The notes below the pieces were generated by a model, which worked only from the letters and a program-made list of their open reading frames with translations, had not been told where the DNA came from and made no database searches. DNA of 64,000 nt, from contig NC_092567.1 of assembly GCF_037975245.1 (NCBI RefSeq), positions 20,933,376 to 20,997,375 of the forward strand. Reading direction: 5' to 3'. A program made the translations under genes and the position numbers. This document shows, piece after piece, positions 34,341 to 45,752 of the stretch (its first letter is position 1; every line of letters begins with the position of its first letter). Source of the DNA: Apostichopus japonicus. Taxonomy: Eukaryota; Echinodermata; Holothuroidea; Aspidochirotida; Stichopodidae.

Positions 34341-34447
34341 GTTACTCGAACTCTAGCTCGTGGACTTTTTACTCGGATTATTCGTACTCAAAGTGGGCAT
34401 TTTGAAGAGTAGTAACCATAGATACTGATGCAAGATGATATAGTACT

Positions 34448-34832
34448 CATAGGCGTAGGAGGCGGGGGGCTGCAGCCCCCCCCCCCCCCAAACATAATTT
34501 GTTGTGAAAATTCGGGCAATGAGCTGAGAATTGTTCGGGCACCTACTGAAAGAAAAATAATTTGCAATGTGTTTTTCAATGGTTAAACTGATATATCGTT
34601 ATTATTGTAACGACTTCCCCAATAATTATAACGAATATGGAATGGTAATAAGACGGCAAATGATTGTATGTTATTGACATGCGATGTAATAACCGATGCA
34701 TGCCTATATGATATGTACATTCATTAACATGTCGAACGCGCGCGGAGCGCGCAATTAATTTTGGTTGTATTTTTCGGGCAAGTCGTTACAGCCCCCCCCC
34801 CCCCACAACCAAATTGGGCTCCTGCGCCTATA
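34448..34832. mobile_element. hAT-like MITE, copy 2 (385 bp)
   Basis: Close relative of 25285-25675 in the same orientation: same ends (cataggcgtaggagg...ctcctgcgcctat), G-run, C-run and CpG-rich core. It inserted within the 20-bp minisatellite region. The target duplication is not clear here. Confidence 0.88.
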
Positions 34833-36132
34833 TACTGGTACTCGTGTGTGAGTCATTTACTCGTACTGTATACTCAAATAATACACTGTACTTCCACAGT
34901 TGTACTCACACTAGTTACAAGTATGGTACTCCAAGTAAACTTGCACAGTAGCGATATTAGTCAGTATCAATTTCAAAGAAGCCTTTGTACAATAATTGTC
35001 CACACGTACATGTATCAACCTGATTACCTATGGACTAAATTAAGAGAAATCATTAGGGAAATAATGATAAACAGACACTGTTATATTTGTTATAATTTTC
35101 TTCTTTATACCCATCCTACCGATTTAGGGCTTATATCATACAGTTAGAGGATCTTCTTCGTCAGGGAATATACTCTCAAACCGATTCCCTAAAGCAATTA
35201 AAAAAATCGTCTTTTCTTACAAACACACAGAAATACATCCACGCAACCCTATACTAACTACTACTATACCAGGGAGTTGTTATCAACTCCCTGCTACTAC
35301 CACTGTGTACATCTCTCACCATCAATTAGATTGGCAGAGTGCAAACGGATGGTGGCTTATAAGGGACTTCCTGAACCCATGTGGGAAGAAAGGAAATACC
35401 ATATGATGCGTAAATAAGTATTACCAGACCTTGGCGTCTCTATATGCATGTCCTGTTTCATAATAGGTAACATCCTGACGTTTACAGCGGGATGGGTAAG
35501 GGACAGAAATTATGAAGAGTGACAGTAAACAATCCTTTGAATTGGAAAACCATACACAATACACGTAGCGTATAAACTACAATATAGAATGGTAGTATCC
35601 TGGTGCGTAGGTGGTAAACAGAGATACATGTGTGTATGTATATATTCTACAAACTATATAGCTGCCATGGTAACGGTTGGCACAGTTACCAATATTTTAC
35701 TTAAAGAGGGGTATATGTAGATTATATAGGTTAGCCTTAGGAATAAAAATAAATAAATAAATAAAATAAAATTGATAATTTAATAAAAAAAAATTAAATT
35801 AGATAATAACAACACATCCATGTATAGTATATTTTGGTCAAGATATACTGGCAAGATTTTTTACTACTTTATTTTTAAAGAATGCATCTGGCAATAATCA
35901 ATTGACTTTAGCAATGATGTGACATACCAACAAAATGTTAACTTAGTGGGATAGTATACAGTAGCTGTTGAATTGATCATGAACTAATTCCTTAAAAGGG
36001 ATCATGTCCAATGGCATAACATATCAGAAAAGTTTATCATAGATAATAGCTTTGACCAAAATGGACCTGTGTAGTGTATATAACAGCTATAACGCATTAC
36101 ACCAGATCACTGAACGTTATATAAACCATTGC

Positions 36133-36484
36133 TTAAAGGCATTGAAGACTCGCCCCAAACCGCGTGCAGCCATCTGAAAAAGTTAACTTTCCGTTTGCTT
36201 CGTGTCGCTACAAAATGCAGACAGTAATGAAACGTGATACCTTGTTATCTTTAGCTGGACCTGCGATGTCCATCGCTGTATCGTTTGTATACTGTGCTGT
36301 GGGTATTGACCGCAGCTGTATTTACTGACTGTACACTAGTGTTTAAATACCGACGGTAGCAAGCTGTGTGTGTATTTTCTGGGATAGATGGTGGTGTCTA
36401 ACACTTCTGTTACACCTCATTCGAAACTAGGCCAGATTACCGGCATTAGACGTTTCTTTTTGCGGGAGTCTTCACACCCTTTAA
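36133..36484 (+). mobile_element. TTAA-flanked MITE-like repeat, copy 1 (352 bp)
   Basis: Begins TTAAAGGCATTGAAGACTCG and ends with the imperfect inverse (gggagtcttcacaccctttaa), so the ends are inverted repeats with TTAA at both borders. An inverted second copy is at 54237-54599. No coding capacity. Confidence 0.8.
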
Positions 36485-36929
36485 ACAATCTAGCTGAACC
36501 CCTCAAACCAGGCTGGGGGTATGAGTCACTATAATTGGTTGTGGCATACAATGATCAAGCGGGCACAGCAAACACATCCTCTTTAAAACGCAAAAAGGGT
36601 GGGAGGGCTGCGGTAAATGGTTAAATCAATTCGAAACGAACAGCGACCCACACATATTATACAACTTCCTTTGATTGGGTTACTATCTTCACTCAGAAAC
36701 TGAAAGAATGACTAATTTGATTTGCTCAATATTAATTCTTTCTGAATCACACCATGCGTGTCAATGCCCACTCCCATTTTTTTGCAATTCTCTGATGTCA
36801 ATATCTATTGCAAACAATTCGATATTGATATTCTTTGTAATTATTCCCTCAAAGAAGTAATAGTTTCAAATAAATGTGTGACCCGCGAGAAGACTTTACA
36901 GGTTGCGTAATCGGGATTCAGATCTCGCA

Positions 36930-37085
36930 ATCGTCATGATCACTCCCTCGGAGAGGACCCTCACTTTTTCCGAGAGGACCCTCACTCTTTCGGATTGGCC
37001 CCTTACACTTTCGGTGAGGCCCCTTACTCTTTCCGAAACGACCCCGAGTATTTCGGAGAGGCCCCTTTCTCTTTGCTTGTGCGTG
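36930..37085. repeat. 18-24 bp imperfect tandem repeat
   Basis: 'cggagaggaccctcact', 'cgagaggaccctcactcttt' and related units repeat about seven times. The period is a multiple of three over much of it, so frames stay open on both strands (S-E-R-T-L-T type on plus). I see no evidence of expression. Confidence 0.75.
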
Positions 37086-37111
37086 GGATTTGGAGATCCC
37101 ATTACAAGAAA

Positions 37112-37113
37112 AT

Positions 37114-37171
<58 letters not shown>

Positions 37172-37220
37172 ATATATATATATATACATATATATTTATA
37201 TATATATATATATATATATA
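37112..37220. repeat. (CA)n(TA)n microsatellite
   Basis: CA then TA dinucleotides directly following the repeat at 36930-37085. Confidence 0.9.
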
Positions 37221-37939
37221 TCCATCGAGTCCCACTGCAAACCTGTTAAGAGTTGTCAGGTACTATGCATTATGCTGGGCTATAATGAGTATTATAACGA
37301 GTTGCCATCCAGTATACACACATACGTAGACAGTCCCGGATGACCAAAGGCCCATCCCTCCAAAAATCCCAGAAAAATCTTCTAAATCTTACTTGAATAT
37401 GGGACATAGCTTGACATACAGTGTATAGGCTTCATATTAAGTATCAGCATACAACTATATTCCCAATAGACAAATAGATTTTTAATCTTTTGCCTGGTAG
37501 GGACGGTGAAATTTTTGCCTGCAGTAACCTGGGAACAATGTACTTTTAATTATTGCTATAGGTATAATTTACACAGTAATTGTCCATCCTTCGAGGACAT
37601 AATCTTTACCACAGCTAGGGCTAGCATTTTTAACAGATGCTATTGTCATTAACTGGATGCACGCAATATGCCTTAAAGACAGGAAAATACAGAGACTGAA
37701 AGAATTTATTGTTTTTATAATGTACAGATGCTACTATAGTCACTTCTAAAAATAGCAACAGAAGTGAATGAAAGGTCCTTGAATGACTCATCCTTCCTGA
37801 CAGAACAAAATAAAATAATAATAAAACAAATATGCTGAGTGGCGGATGATTATGCTCGATTTAATATCAGTTATGTTATGTCTATAACAACAAACCCAAT
37901 TGAAAGTACAGTACTAACCACATCTGAAGATACAGTAGG

Positions 37940-38039
<100 letters not shown>

Positions 38040-38544
38040 TTAATTCTGCGCAGTATATTCTTGTAAATATGTATACACGAAGACGACGAGTTAATTTCCA
38101 GAAATACTAAACAGTAAACTTTATTGTGTTCCGTCGTGGAGATCGTTCAGCAATTAAGCCAGTCCTCTCGGCGCTATCCACCTAGATACTAACATATCAA
38201 AACAGGGGGAGGGGGGGGGGTAGTCATACGTGTAAACGGAAAATCTCTAGTTTGTGGACAAATAAAGGTCTGTTACCAGCATTGCCCATTTCAGTAAATA
38301 TGCTAAAAAGTGTCCTGACTGGATCCTTATAGTTGCATAATTTCTGTTGTAAAAACAATAGTAACATAAAACTTGACACTCGCCAGGGACACCCAATAGT
38401 TCGCCAAGCTCCTAACAGTATCATATATAGTTATCATATCATGATGGTATGTATGAAACCGAGAAGAGCATATGCGATATTATATATATACACATGTGCT
38501 GCACACCTAAACAGCTGTTAAAATATCGGCCTGCAAAGCTGCTT

Positions 38545-38548
<4 letters not shown>

Positions 38549-38588
<40 letters not shown>
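38549..38588. repeat. (TA)n microsatellite beside a short palindrome
   Basis: TA run followed by 'cacggtatgctgcacgcacg' and 'cataccgtgcgtgcagc', which are partly inverted copies (38589-38625). Confidence 0.75.
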
Positions 38589-38589
<1 letters not shown>

Positions 38590-40144
38590 CACGGTATGCT
38601 GCACGCACGCATACCGTGCGTGCAGCTATGCCTCCAACTAATCATTATACCATAATAGATCTATGGTGTGCACATGTTATACTGTATATACCTTACCATA
38701 CCAGCAGAAATATGTTTCGAGTTCAAGGGTAATCAATTTTTTAATAAAATAGAACCCCTCGCATTGTGAGATAACATGCTTCATGTACAAAACAGAGGTT
38801 TCCTTCGTTATCCTAAAGGGAATTACAACTTTCGACAAGAAGAAAAATGAAGCAAAGACGCCATCTGTCAGTACCTATATTACAAATTAATATAACATAC
38901 ATAATTTAAATAACAGTCAGGATTGCCATTAGATACATGCATATACAAGCAGTAGCAGTGTTCATGCATGGAAGAATTGTAGAGGCCAAAAGAGAAGAAA
39001 AAAACACACGAGTCAGATGTCACGTGACATTTGATAGACTAGCTGTATTGTAATGTTGCTGCTATAAGATAGGAAATGAACCACTAGACATAAAGGGATT
39101 TAGTATACTAATTAAAAGAGACCATGTATATGTTTAATTAGCCAATTTTCAGACGAGGTTATAGTGAAGGGAAAATACCATAAACACAGACCACCTGAGT
39201 GGCAGGGAGTATTATGTATTGTTGTTATTACTTTATATAAATAAGTAAAGATTCATGATCCAGGGACCACCACTAAGTGCAGCAGTGCTCAGCTAATGTT
39301 GTTATATACTGTGTTATATTTCAAGGTACCTACATAAAGACCGATTATATAGATAACATGCCCCCCTCCCAATGCCCCCTCCCCATTGCCCTTCAATAAA
39401 GTCAACAGTTGGTTCATTGAGGTACTACGTTCAAATAATTGTGTAGGCCTGACAGAAAATGAAAGTTTGTCAACATTATTCATTTCTGTGGTCAGCTAAA
39501 ATATCAGGAGTAGTTATCACTTCAACAAAATGAGCTTTTAAGCATAAGAGGGGGGGGGGGGGTTGCCTTTTAAAAAACGTCATGCACCCTGTTGTCAGTA
39601 CCACTGACTATGGACAAACATGGTCATCTGAATATTTTCTTTTGTTTTAATGCAATATATCCTTCTGGCCACATTTTCATGGTCAATTTGAAAACTTAAT
39701 TTGACTGAGTATGAAGTACGGTACTCTGTGAGTGCGCATGAAAAACAAATTCCAGACCCTTTGATTGGTAGGATGTGAGGGGTCATTGGGTCAGTATAGT
39801 GACCGGTCAGTAAGGGTGTACATGGGTGTTAAACCATTGAGCTATTAACGAAGATAGCTCCCGGTGGTTAAACAGAATTTAGCAGTTAACTCTAAAGCTT
39901 GGTAGGCATATTTTAGAGTGGGCGGGCGTGTTAATGTGGGGAGACAGGTAGCGAAGAAGCGCGAAGAAATGACTGCAAATTGTCGATCATATTGAAGAAG
40001 AAAAAACCTTGCTTTAACTTAAGAGCTAAAACATGCTTTAATTAACAGCTAATGACAATGTTAACAACCCTGCGTTACTAACGTGTTACCCAATAGAAAC
40101 CACACTTAACAGTATACAGTTCAATATGTGTGTGTATGTGTGTA

Positions 40145-40175
40145 TTTTAGATCCTCCTGCAAGCAGGAACTCACG
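40145..40175 (-). mobile_element. 3' tail fragment of the 13887 SINE family
   Basis: 'ttttagatcctcctgcaagc' and 'aggaactc' are the reverse complement of 14087-14115. A (TA)n run follows immediately (40190-40264). Confidence 0.6.
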
Positions 40176-40186
40176 ATATACATCTG

Positions 40187-40189
<3 letters not shown>

Positions 40190-40264
<75 letters not shown>
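40190..40264. repeat. (TA)n microsatellite
   Basis: TA run of about 75 bases. Confidence 0.92.
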
Positions 40265-40708
40265 GTTGCAACAGCTATACACTATACAGTTGTACCATGC
40301 CAGGTTGTAAAACCATGGAGGTAAAAACAGATGGTTGTACACACAGGCTATACTGTACAGTGTGTAATGTATACGCTTCGTGTTGGTGTTACAGTACAGT
40401 GTGTAATGTATAATTAGCTGCCTGTTGGTGTTGTGTTTTTAACGGTACCGCAGCATACTAGTACTGTTTGGAAGTGTCGAATATGATGTTGCACGTGTCA
40501 TTTATAGCACGCTAGTTTCATTGTGCTCGCTGCTGTACATATAGATAACATTTGCAAAACTGAACCAGGCTGTAGCAGACATATATCATGCAAAACTATA
40601 GTCCATGTACATTAGGGACCGACAGTATATTGTTCGATACAGGTGTCAAACGCCTACAGTGAAATTACGACCTTCCTTAACGGTTTCGAACCTCTGGACA
40701 TACAATCA

Positions 40709-40781
40709 GCGTCCATGGCCTAGTTGGTTAGGGTGTCCGCGTACAAAGCGAGAGGCCCGGGTTCGAATCCCGGTGGAGGCT
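40709..40781 (+). pseudogene. tRNA-like sequence, probably the head of a SINE
   Basis: Acceptor arms GCGTCCA and TGGAGGC pair with one mismatch. The T arm is perfect (CCGGG TTCGAAT CCCGG), and the A box (TGGCCTAGTTGG) and B box (GGTTCGAATCC) are good. The anticodon stem is poor and the would-be anticodon (ACA) is abnormal. A non-tRNA body (40782-40850) and a TA-rich tail follow, so I prefer a SINE or tRNA pseudogene over a working tRNA gene. Confidence 0.6.
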
Positions 40782-40972
40782 GGAAGTTTTTTCACTGTTC
40801 TGGATTTCCTTCTCATTACGTTTTCATTTATATATTTATATATATATATATAGCCTATATATATATATTGACCTCCAACCCATGAGCCCATCTGTGCCCA
40901 ATGTTATAACCCTATGTCAGTGAATGATCCATACACTATAGTATCTAATTGCACTTAAAGAAAGCTATATTT

Positions 40973-41115
40973 TTTACTTAATTTTTTACTTATTTTTTAC
41001 TTATTTTTTACTAAATTCTGTTTAGTACTTGTCAAAAAGTGCACAAAGTGCACTTGTTTTTTTTGTACATTTTGATTTTGGTTGAATAAAGTGAACCTTT
41101 TAAATAAAAAGAAAA
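40973..41115 (+). pseudogene. Retroposed mRNA 3' end with 16-bp target duplication
   Basis: The insert is flanked by the exact direct repeat AAAGAAAGCTATATTT (40957-40972 and 41116-41131). It ends in AATAAA-type signals ('gaataaagtg', 'aaataaaaag') and an A-rich tail. These are the marks of LINE-mediated retroposition of a 5'-truncated transcript. Its start carries 'ttacttattttt' repeats. The source gene is not identified. Confidence 0.75.
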
Positions 41116-43439
41116 AAAGAAAGCTATATTTCATACAGGTATAAAGACAAAGTTCAAAGGAGTCTGCAAACCCATCAAAACAACAAAGTCAGGGACTTCT
41201 TTAATATTTTAATTTATTGTCCTTTTGTTATATACAATTTGTATTCAAGTAGACCTACGTGTACACAGTTTAATACTTATGTACAAGGTCAAAGAGAGTG
41301 GGTACAGAAATCTGCCCTTAACCGTTGTTGTTTTTTCTATATTAGTGTTAGTTGTTTGTGCAATGAATATAGACAGACAATGACTAGCCAAGAATACGAA
41401 AGAAGTTTACTGGGTATTTTTTTTGCTTGTAGAGAATTAAGTATAAATTCTCTTGTTGGCATAACATATTTGAGAAATATTTCTACCCTTTTGACTACCA
41501 AAGGTTGGGTAAAGTGTTACCTTTTTTTTTCATCGATTAAAAACATCATAAGCCTAAAGCAATTCAAGTGAATAAAATGCTTACATAAAAAGACCACAAA
41601 GTGCGCCTGCAGAGTCAAAAGGATAACAAGATTGCTTTTATACCTGCCGGCAAAGTACAGCAGGATAGAAGGGTTAAGGTTGCGGTTTTCTCCTTTTGCT
41701 TCTTCTTCTAAATTTGGTTTACAAATTTTATTATTTTATTATTTGATATAAAAATTTATCAATTATTGCTCGAAATTTCTTTGCGATTGATCACACCGAG
41801 ATCCCAATCTAGATTATTATTTTTTCAACAGGGACTTAAATAATTTATTTTCTGATTGAAACTTTCAGATTTTAGAAATTTAACTGCCCAAACAACTATT
41901 ACTACTATCTATAGAACCAATCACATGCCGAATGTTATGGTAGGTCAGCATGCTCATAAGTATCGCTTAATTGCGTTGACAGCAAGGCTGCACACAACAA
42001 TCAATTAGAAATAAGTTCACTGATTAAATTCTCATTCCGACTGGGATCCAGATTTTTGGGGGGACTCGGTGCGCATCATCCCTATTCATGGATATTGCTC
42101 CTTTATTATATCGAGGTCAAAACAAACATGTTGTTAATGCATTTATGTCGGTTTTGGCGTTCCATAGTTACTATCCTTCTTGCCTATTTCCTTCTCTCTT
42201 CTCTATCCCCTATCTATTTTCCTTCTTGAGTTCATCTGTCTTGTCCTTGTATTGAATTGTGTATTTTGGCTTCGGTTTTAACATGGTTCTTATGGCTAAG
42301 ATGGCAGTCTTTCCTGTTTTTCAAGTGCTTATAATGTTTCTATAGTTCCAACGGTATTGCTATACTTGTACAAACATATATGAAAATGAAATTTGAAAAT
42401 CGAAAAAAAAAAAATGAAATTATTTATGTCAAATGCCATTCTTCAAACTTACAAGGCATGCGAACATGTTCAGAAATAGAGGGCGCAAGTATGTTTTTGT
42501 TAAAGAAATTCAAAGTTTCCTGCTCGCTAATTAATTAGTTCAAGCATCCTGCTGTGTTTGTAACCTTTTTGTCGTCACATGTCATGCATATACATACTGT
42601 ACGTGCATACTTGCACGCAAAACTGCCAAATATGATGTTATTAAATAGTTTTGTGTAATGTATACCTGCAACTATATTTTATTTGAAACCTCGAGAAAAA
42701 GGAATCGATACTATGCTATCCAGGCTTTAATTTTAATTTTTAAGTAAGGGTTGGGTTTAATACTTACTTTCAATATCGTTTTGGTGGTATGGCAGGATGA
42801 CTTTATACAGAATTTCAATCCCGGGTATGTCAAAAGTCTAACAGAAAGTCAATAAAATGTCTCCTATAGCTGGTTACAATTTCAAGATATTGACCTTGAA
42901 AATATGTTAATTCTCTGGAATGCCCCTTTAAGGCTGATATTCATGATGACGTCAGCTCATCGTAAGCAGGAGTAAATATTTAAATGTTAATACATTGTTT
43001 TATAATTTATAATATCTCAACCAATACTTGTTCTATTAGCTTCCTATAAATAGTACAATTGATTTAATTGATGTATCTTAATTGTTGTAAAAGAGTCATT
43101 TACTCAACAAAAAAAAATAAAAAGGGTTATAATAAATACGATCTAGACTGATAGCTCAGTTTATTGAAAAGATCTATACTCTAGAACATAACGGTCTGCA
43201 ACCCAGAAAAAAAAACTTTGGCACTCGGCCGCAACCCTTCAATCACCCCCTCCCCTCCCCTCCTCCCCCTCCCCCACCCCCTCCCCGCCAAACTCCGGGC
43301 AAGTTTACCATTACAATACCATACTGCAATATTGTTGCTAATGGGATAGTTGATTCTGTTTACCTGCCACACGTTCGTCGATCTTGGCTTGAAGGTGCGA
43401 GAATACAACTCTGAGATTGGTACAATGGGAAAGCAGGTC

Positions 43440-43535
43440 ACTTCGCCCAACTGCCATTTCGCCCAACCTTACCATTTCGCCCAACCAGCCTGGTCATTTC
43501 GCCCAACCAGCCTGGTCATTTCGCCCAACCTTGAT
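43440..43535. repeat. Short tandem repeat ('catttcgcccaac')
   Basis: 'catttcgcccaaccagcctg' and shorter variants occur five to six times. Confidence 0.8.
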
Positions 43536-43816
43536 TAAATATGATACTTCAGCGTGTACAATGTAACACCGATGGAGTCGAGACGAAAGCGCGATAACGA
43601 ACGCAACCCTGTAAGGACAGTTTACTTTGAAAGTTTTCAGTCGGCGATCGGTAAAGCCTAAATTAGAGTTAATATTTTCCCGCGATTTCTGAAACGACCT
43701 CGGGACCCATCGGACATCTTTGGGTCTCTACCCATAGGTTGTGGAACGTCGCTACAACATATAAAAGTTAATGTTGTCATGGTTTAAAACCAAGGTCTCC
43801 ATAAGCGAGTACTTGC

Positions 43817-44374
43817 TATTATTCCGATCATGAACACATCATGTACTCAGTGGCTTAATTAATACTTACAATATCAATCAAAGTAGTCAAAGTGTAATGA
43901 CCGGGATAAATTGTTTATGTACTTTCAGTAACAAAATGAAACCCATCTTCCCTATGGGAGTGTGACATATACAAACACGTGAGTGTAACTCTTATTTTTA
44001 CAAATCTTATAAGAAAGCACTATTCGTCATCCATCCATTAAAGTTGTTTGATTGATAATTGAAAGCAAAACTGAAGTATCATATAAAGACAATATCCTAC
44101 AATATATTAAAGTTCAGACTGCAGGGAGTCATTTATATTATTACGATCATGAAAACATCATGCATACTCAGCGGTTTTAATACTTACAATGCAAATCTAT
44201 AAAAGTCAAAGTGAAGTGGTCGGGATAAAGTTGTTTATGTATACTCGCAGCCTGAGTAACAAAATGAAACCATCTTCCCTTTGGGTGTGACACAAACACA
44301 TGATTCTCAACAAAGCACAACCCGCCATCCATCATTTCAAGCTGTTTGATTGATAATTGAAAGCAAAACTGAAG
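43817..44374. repeat. Tandem duplication of about 260 bp
   Basis: 43817-44076 and 44137-44374 are diverged direct copies. Shared blocks include 'gatcatgaa', 'aacaaaatgaaac', 'catcttccct' and 'gttgtttgattgataattga' with 'aagcaaaactgaag'. No gene is recognised. Confidence 0.85.
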
Positions 44375-45108
44375 ACAATATTCAGGTTCTTTCCTTGTAC
44401 ATGTATCAATTTATTTTGTAGTGTCACAGAGCAATTTAGATTTTAATAGGAGACATAAATGCATTGATCATCTTTAACTTAGGCTAGATATATTAGTAAT
44501 CTTTATGATGCACCCCCACCCCAACGGCCTATCCCCCACCCAAACACCTAACCCAAATAAGTAACAACAATCTGGCATTTCCCAAAGCAATAAGGTTTTT
44601 CCTTCCAAGCTGTTTCGTGAATTTACACATCACAATCATTTATGGTCACCATAAACAGCACAAATAATATTTAAGTTTGCTTCAGGTTAAATAGTTCAAT
44701 ACATTATGTACACTTCATACATCAATTTATTTAATTTATACTTCAGTCCATCCATCTCCAGTCCAATTCACTGATATTGTCAAATTAATAGGATCATGTC
44801 CCCATTCGTCTGTGGTTGTTTGATTTTGGGACTATACCATTCGATAGAAGGATGGCGTCGAGTTTAACCATAGTAAAAGGTTGGCATAGGTTATGGATTA
44901 ATAATACTAATATAAATATTATTAATGCACTAATGTAAAATAGGTTACAGATGTGACGTATCTTTGGGGAAGAAATGTGCACGAAGGAGGATGGATAAAC
45001 AGCCAGTACAAACTAATTTACATATTGCCAAACATCAACGTTTCAGAATGCTTCTCAATACCCCCACCTAGCAATATTTCATTTCTTCCAGTCCACATAA
45101 TTCCTACC

Positions 45109-45752
45109 CAAGGGCGGCGGAACCGGGGGGCACAGGGGGCACGTGCCCCCCACTTTTCCTCAGGTTAAAAATGTGCCCTTTTTCTACATAAAAATTGAGG
45201 TGACTCATGTTAGCAAGAGGCCAGGGAACCAGAATAAACACTCGGGAAGGGCCGTTTCCGGCCATCTGAGGGGTTTGTAAAACCAAAAATTTTCTTGCAC
45301 GCTCCGCGCCAACTGATGGTGGCGCTCCGCTCAGATAGTCGTGCAAACAACTTTGCAAATCATGGCTACGCCGCTGACTTTTTAATGAATTTCTGTGGGT
45401 CAAACTCAAAGCTATTTCGAATGGAAAAAAGTTTGTTTAGATATTAACAAGAAATAAACTCTAATTCGGAAGATTCTTACATTAGCAACTAGCATGATTT
45501 CACCTCAATTTGTCTCAAAAGAAAACTTGTTCCTAGTTTCCCAATTTGCACATTGGATATTGCAGTGCTAGTATGCATATTTTCCTTGGGGGGGGGGGGC
45601 GTTGATGGAGTGATGTGTATACGAAAATAAGATAATACAATAAGAGTTATAAAGGGTACTAGATATAAGGCTGCATCAGTCCAATCAAATTTCTGCAAAG
45701 TGCCCTTTGATGTTGGTGCCCCCCCAGATTAAAAGTGCTTCCGCCGCCCTTG
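45109..45752. mobile_element. hAT-type non-autonomous DNA transposon (644 bp)
   Basis: Perfect 14-bp inverted ends CAAGGGCGGCGGAA...TTCCGCCGCCCTTG, flanked by the exact 8-bp target duplication TTCCTACC (45101-45108 and 45753-45760). The interior has a CpG-rich segment ('cacgctccgcgccaactgat') and 'gtgcccccc' near each end. No transposase frame is present. Confidence 0.92.

Noticed and set aside
40709-40781. Functional tRNA gene
   Set aside because: The T arm is perfect, but the anticodon stem is mismatched, the anticodon is abnormal and a SINE-like body follows.
41239-41571. 110-codon plus-strand frame
   Set aside because: It has slightly more mixed composition but no recognised motif, no splice or promoter evidence, and it follows directly on a retroposed fragment. 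Left unannotated.
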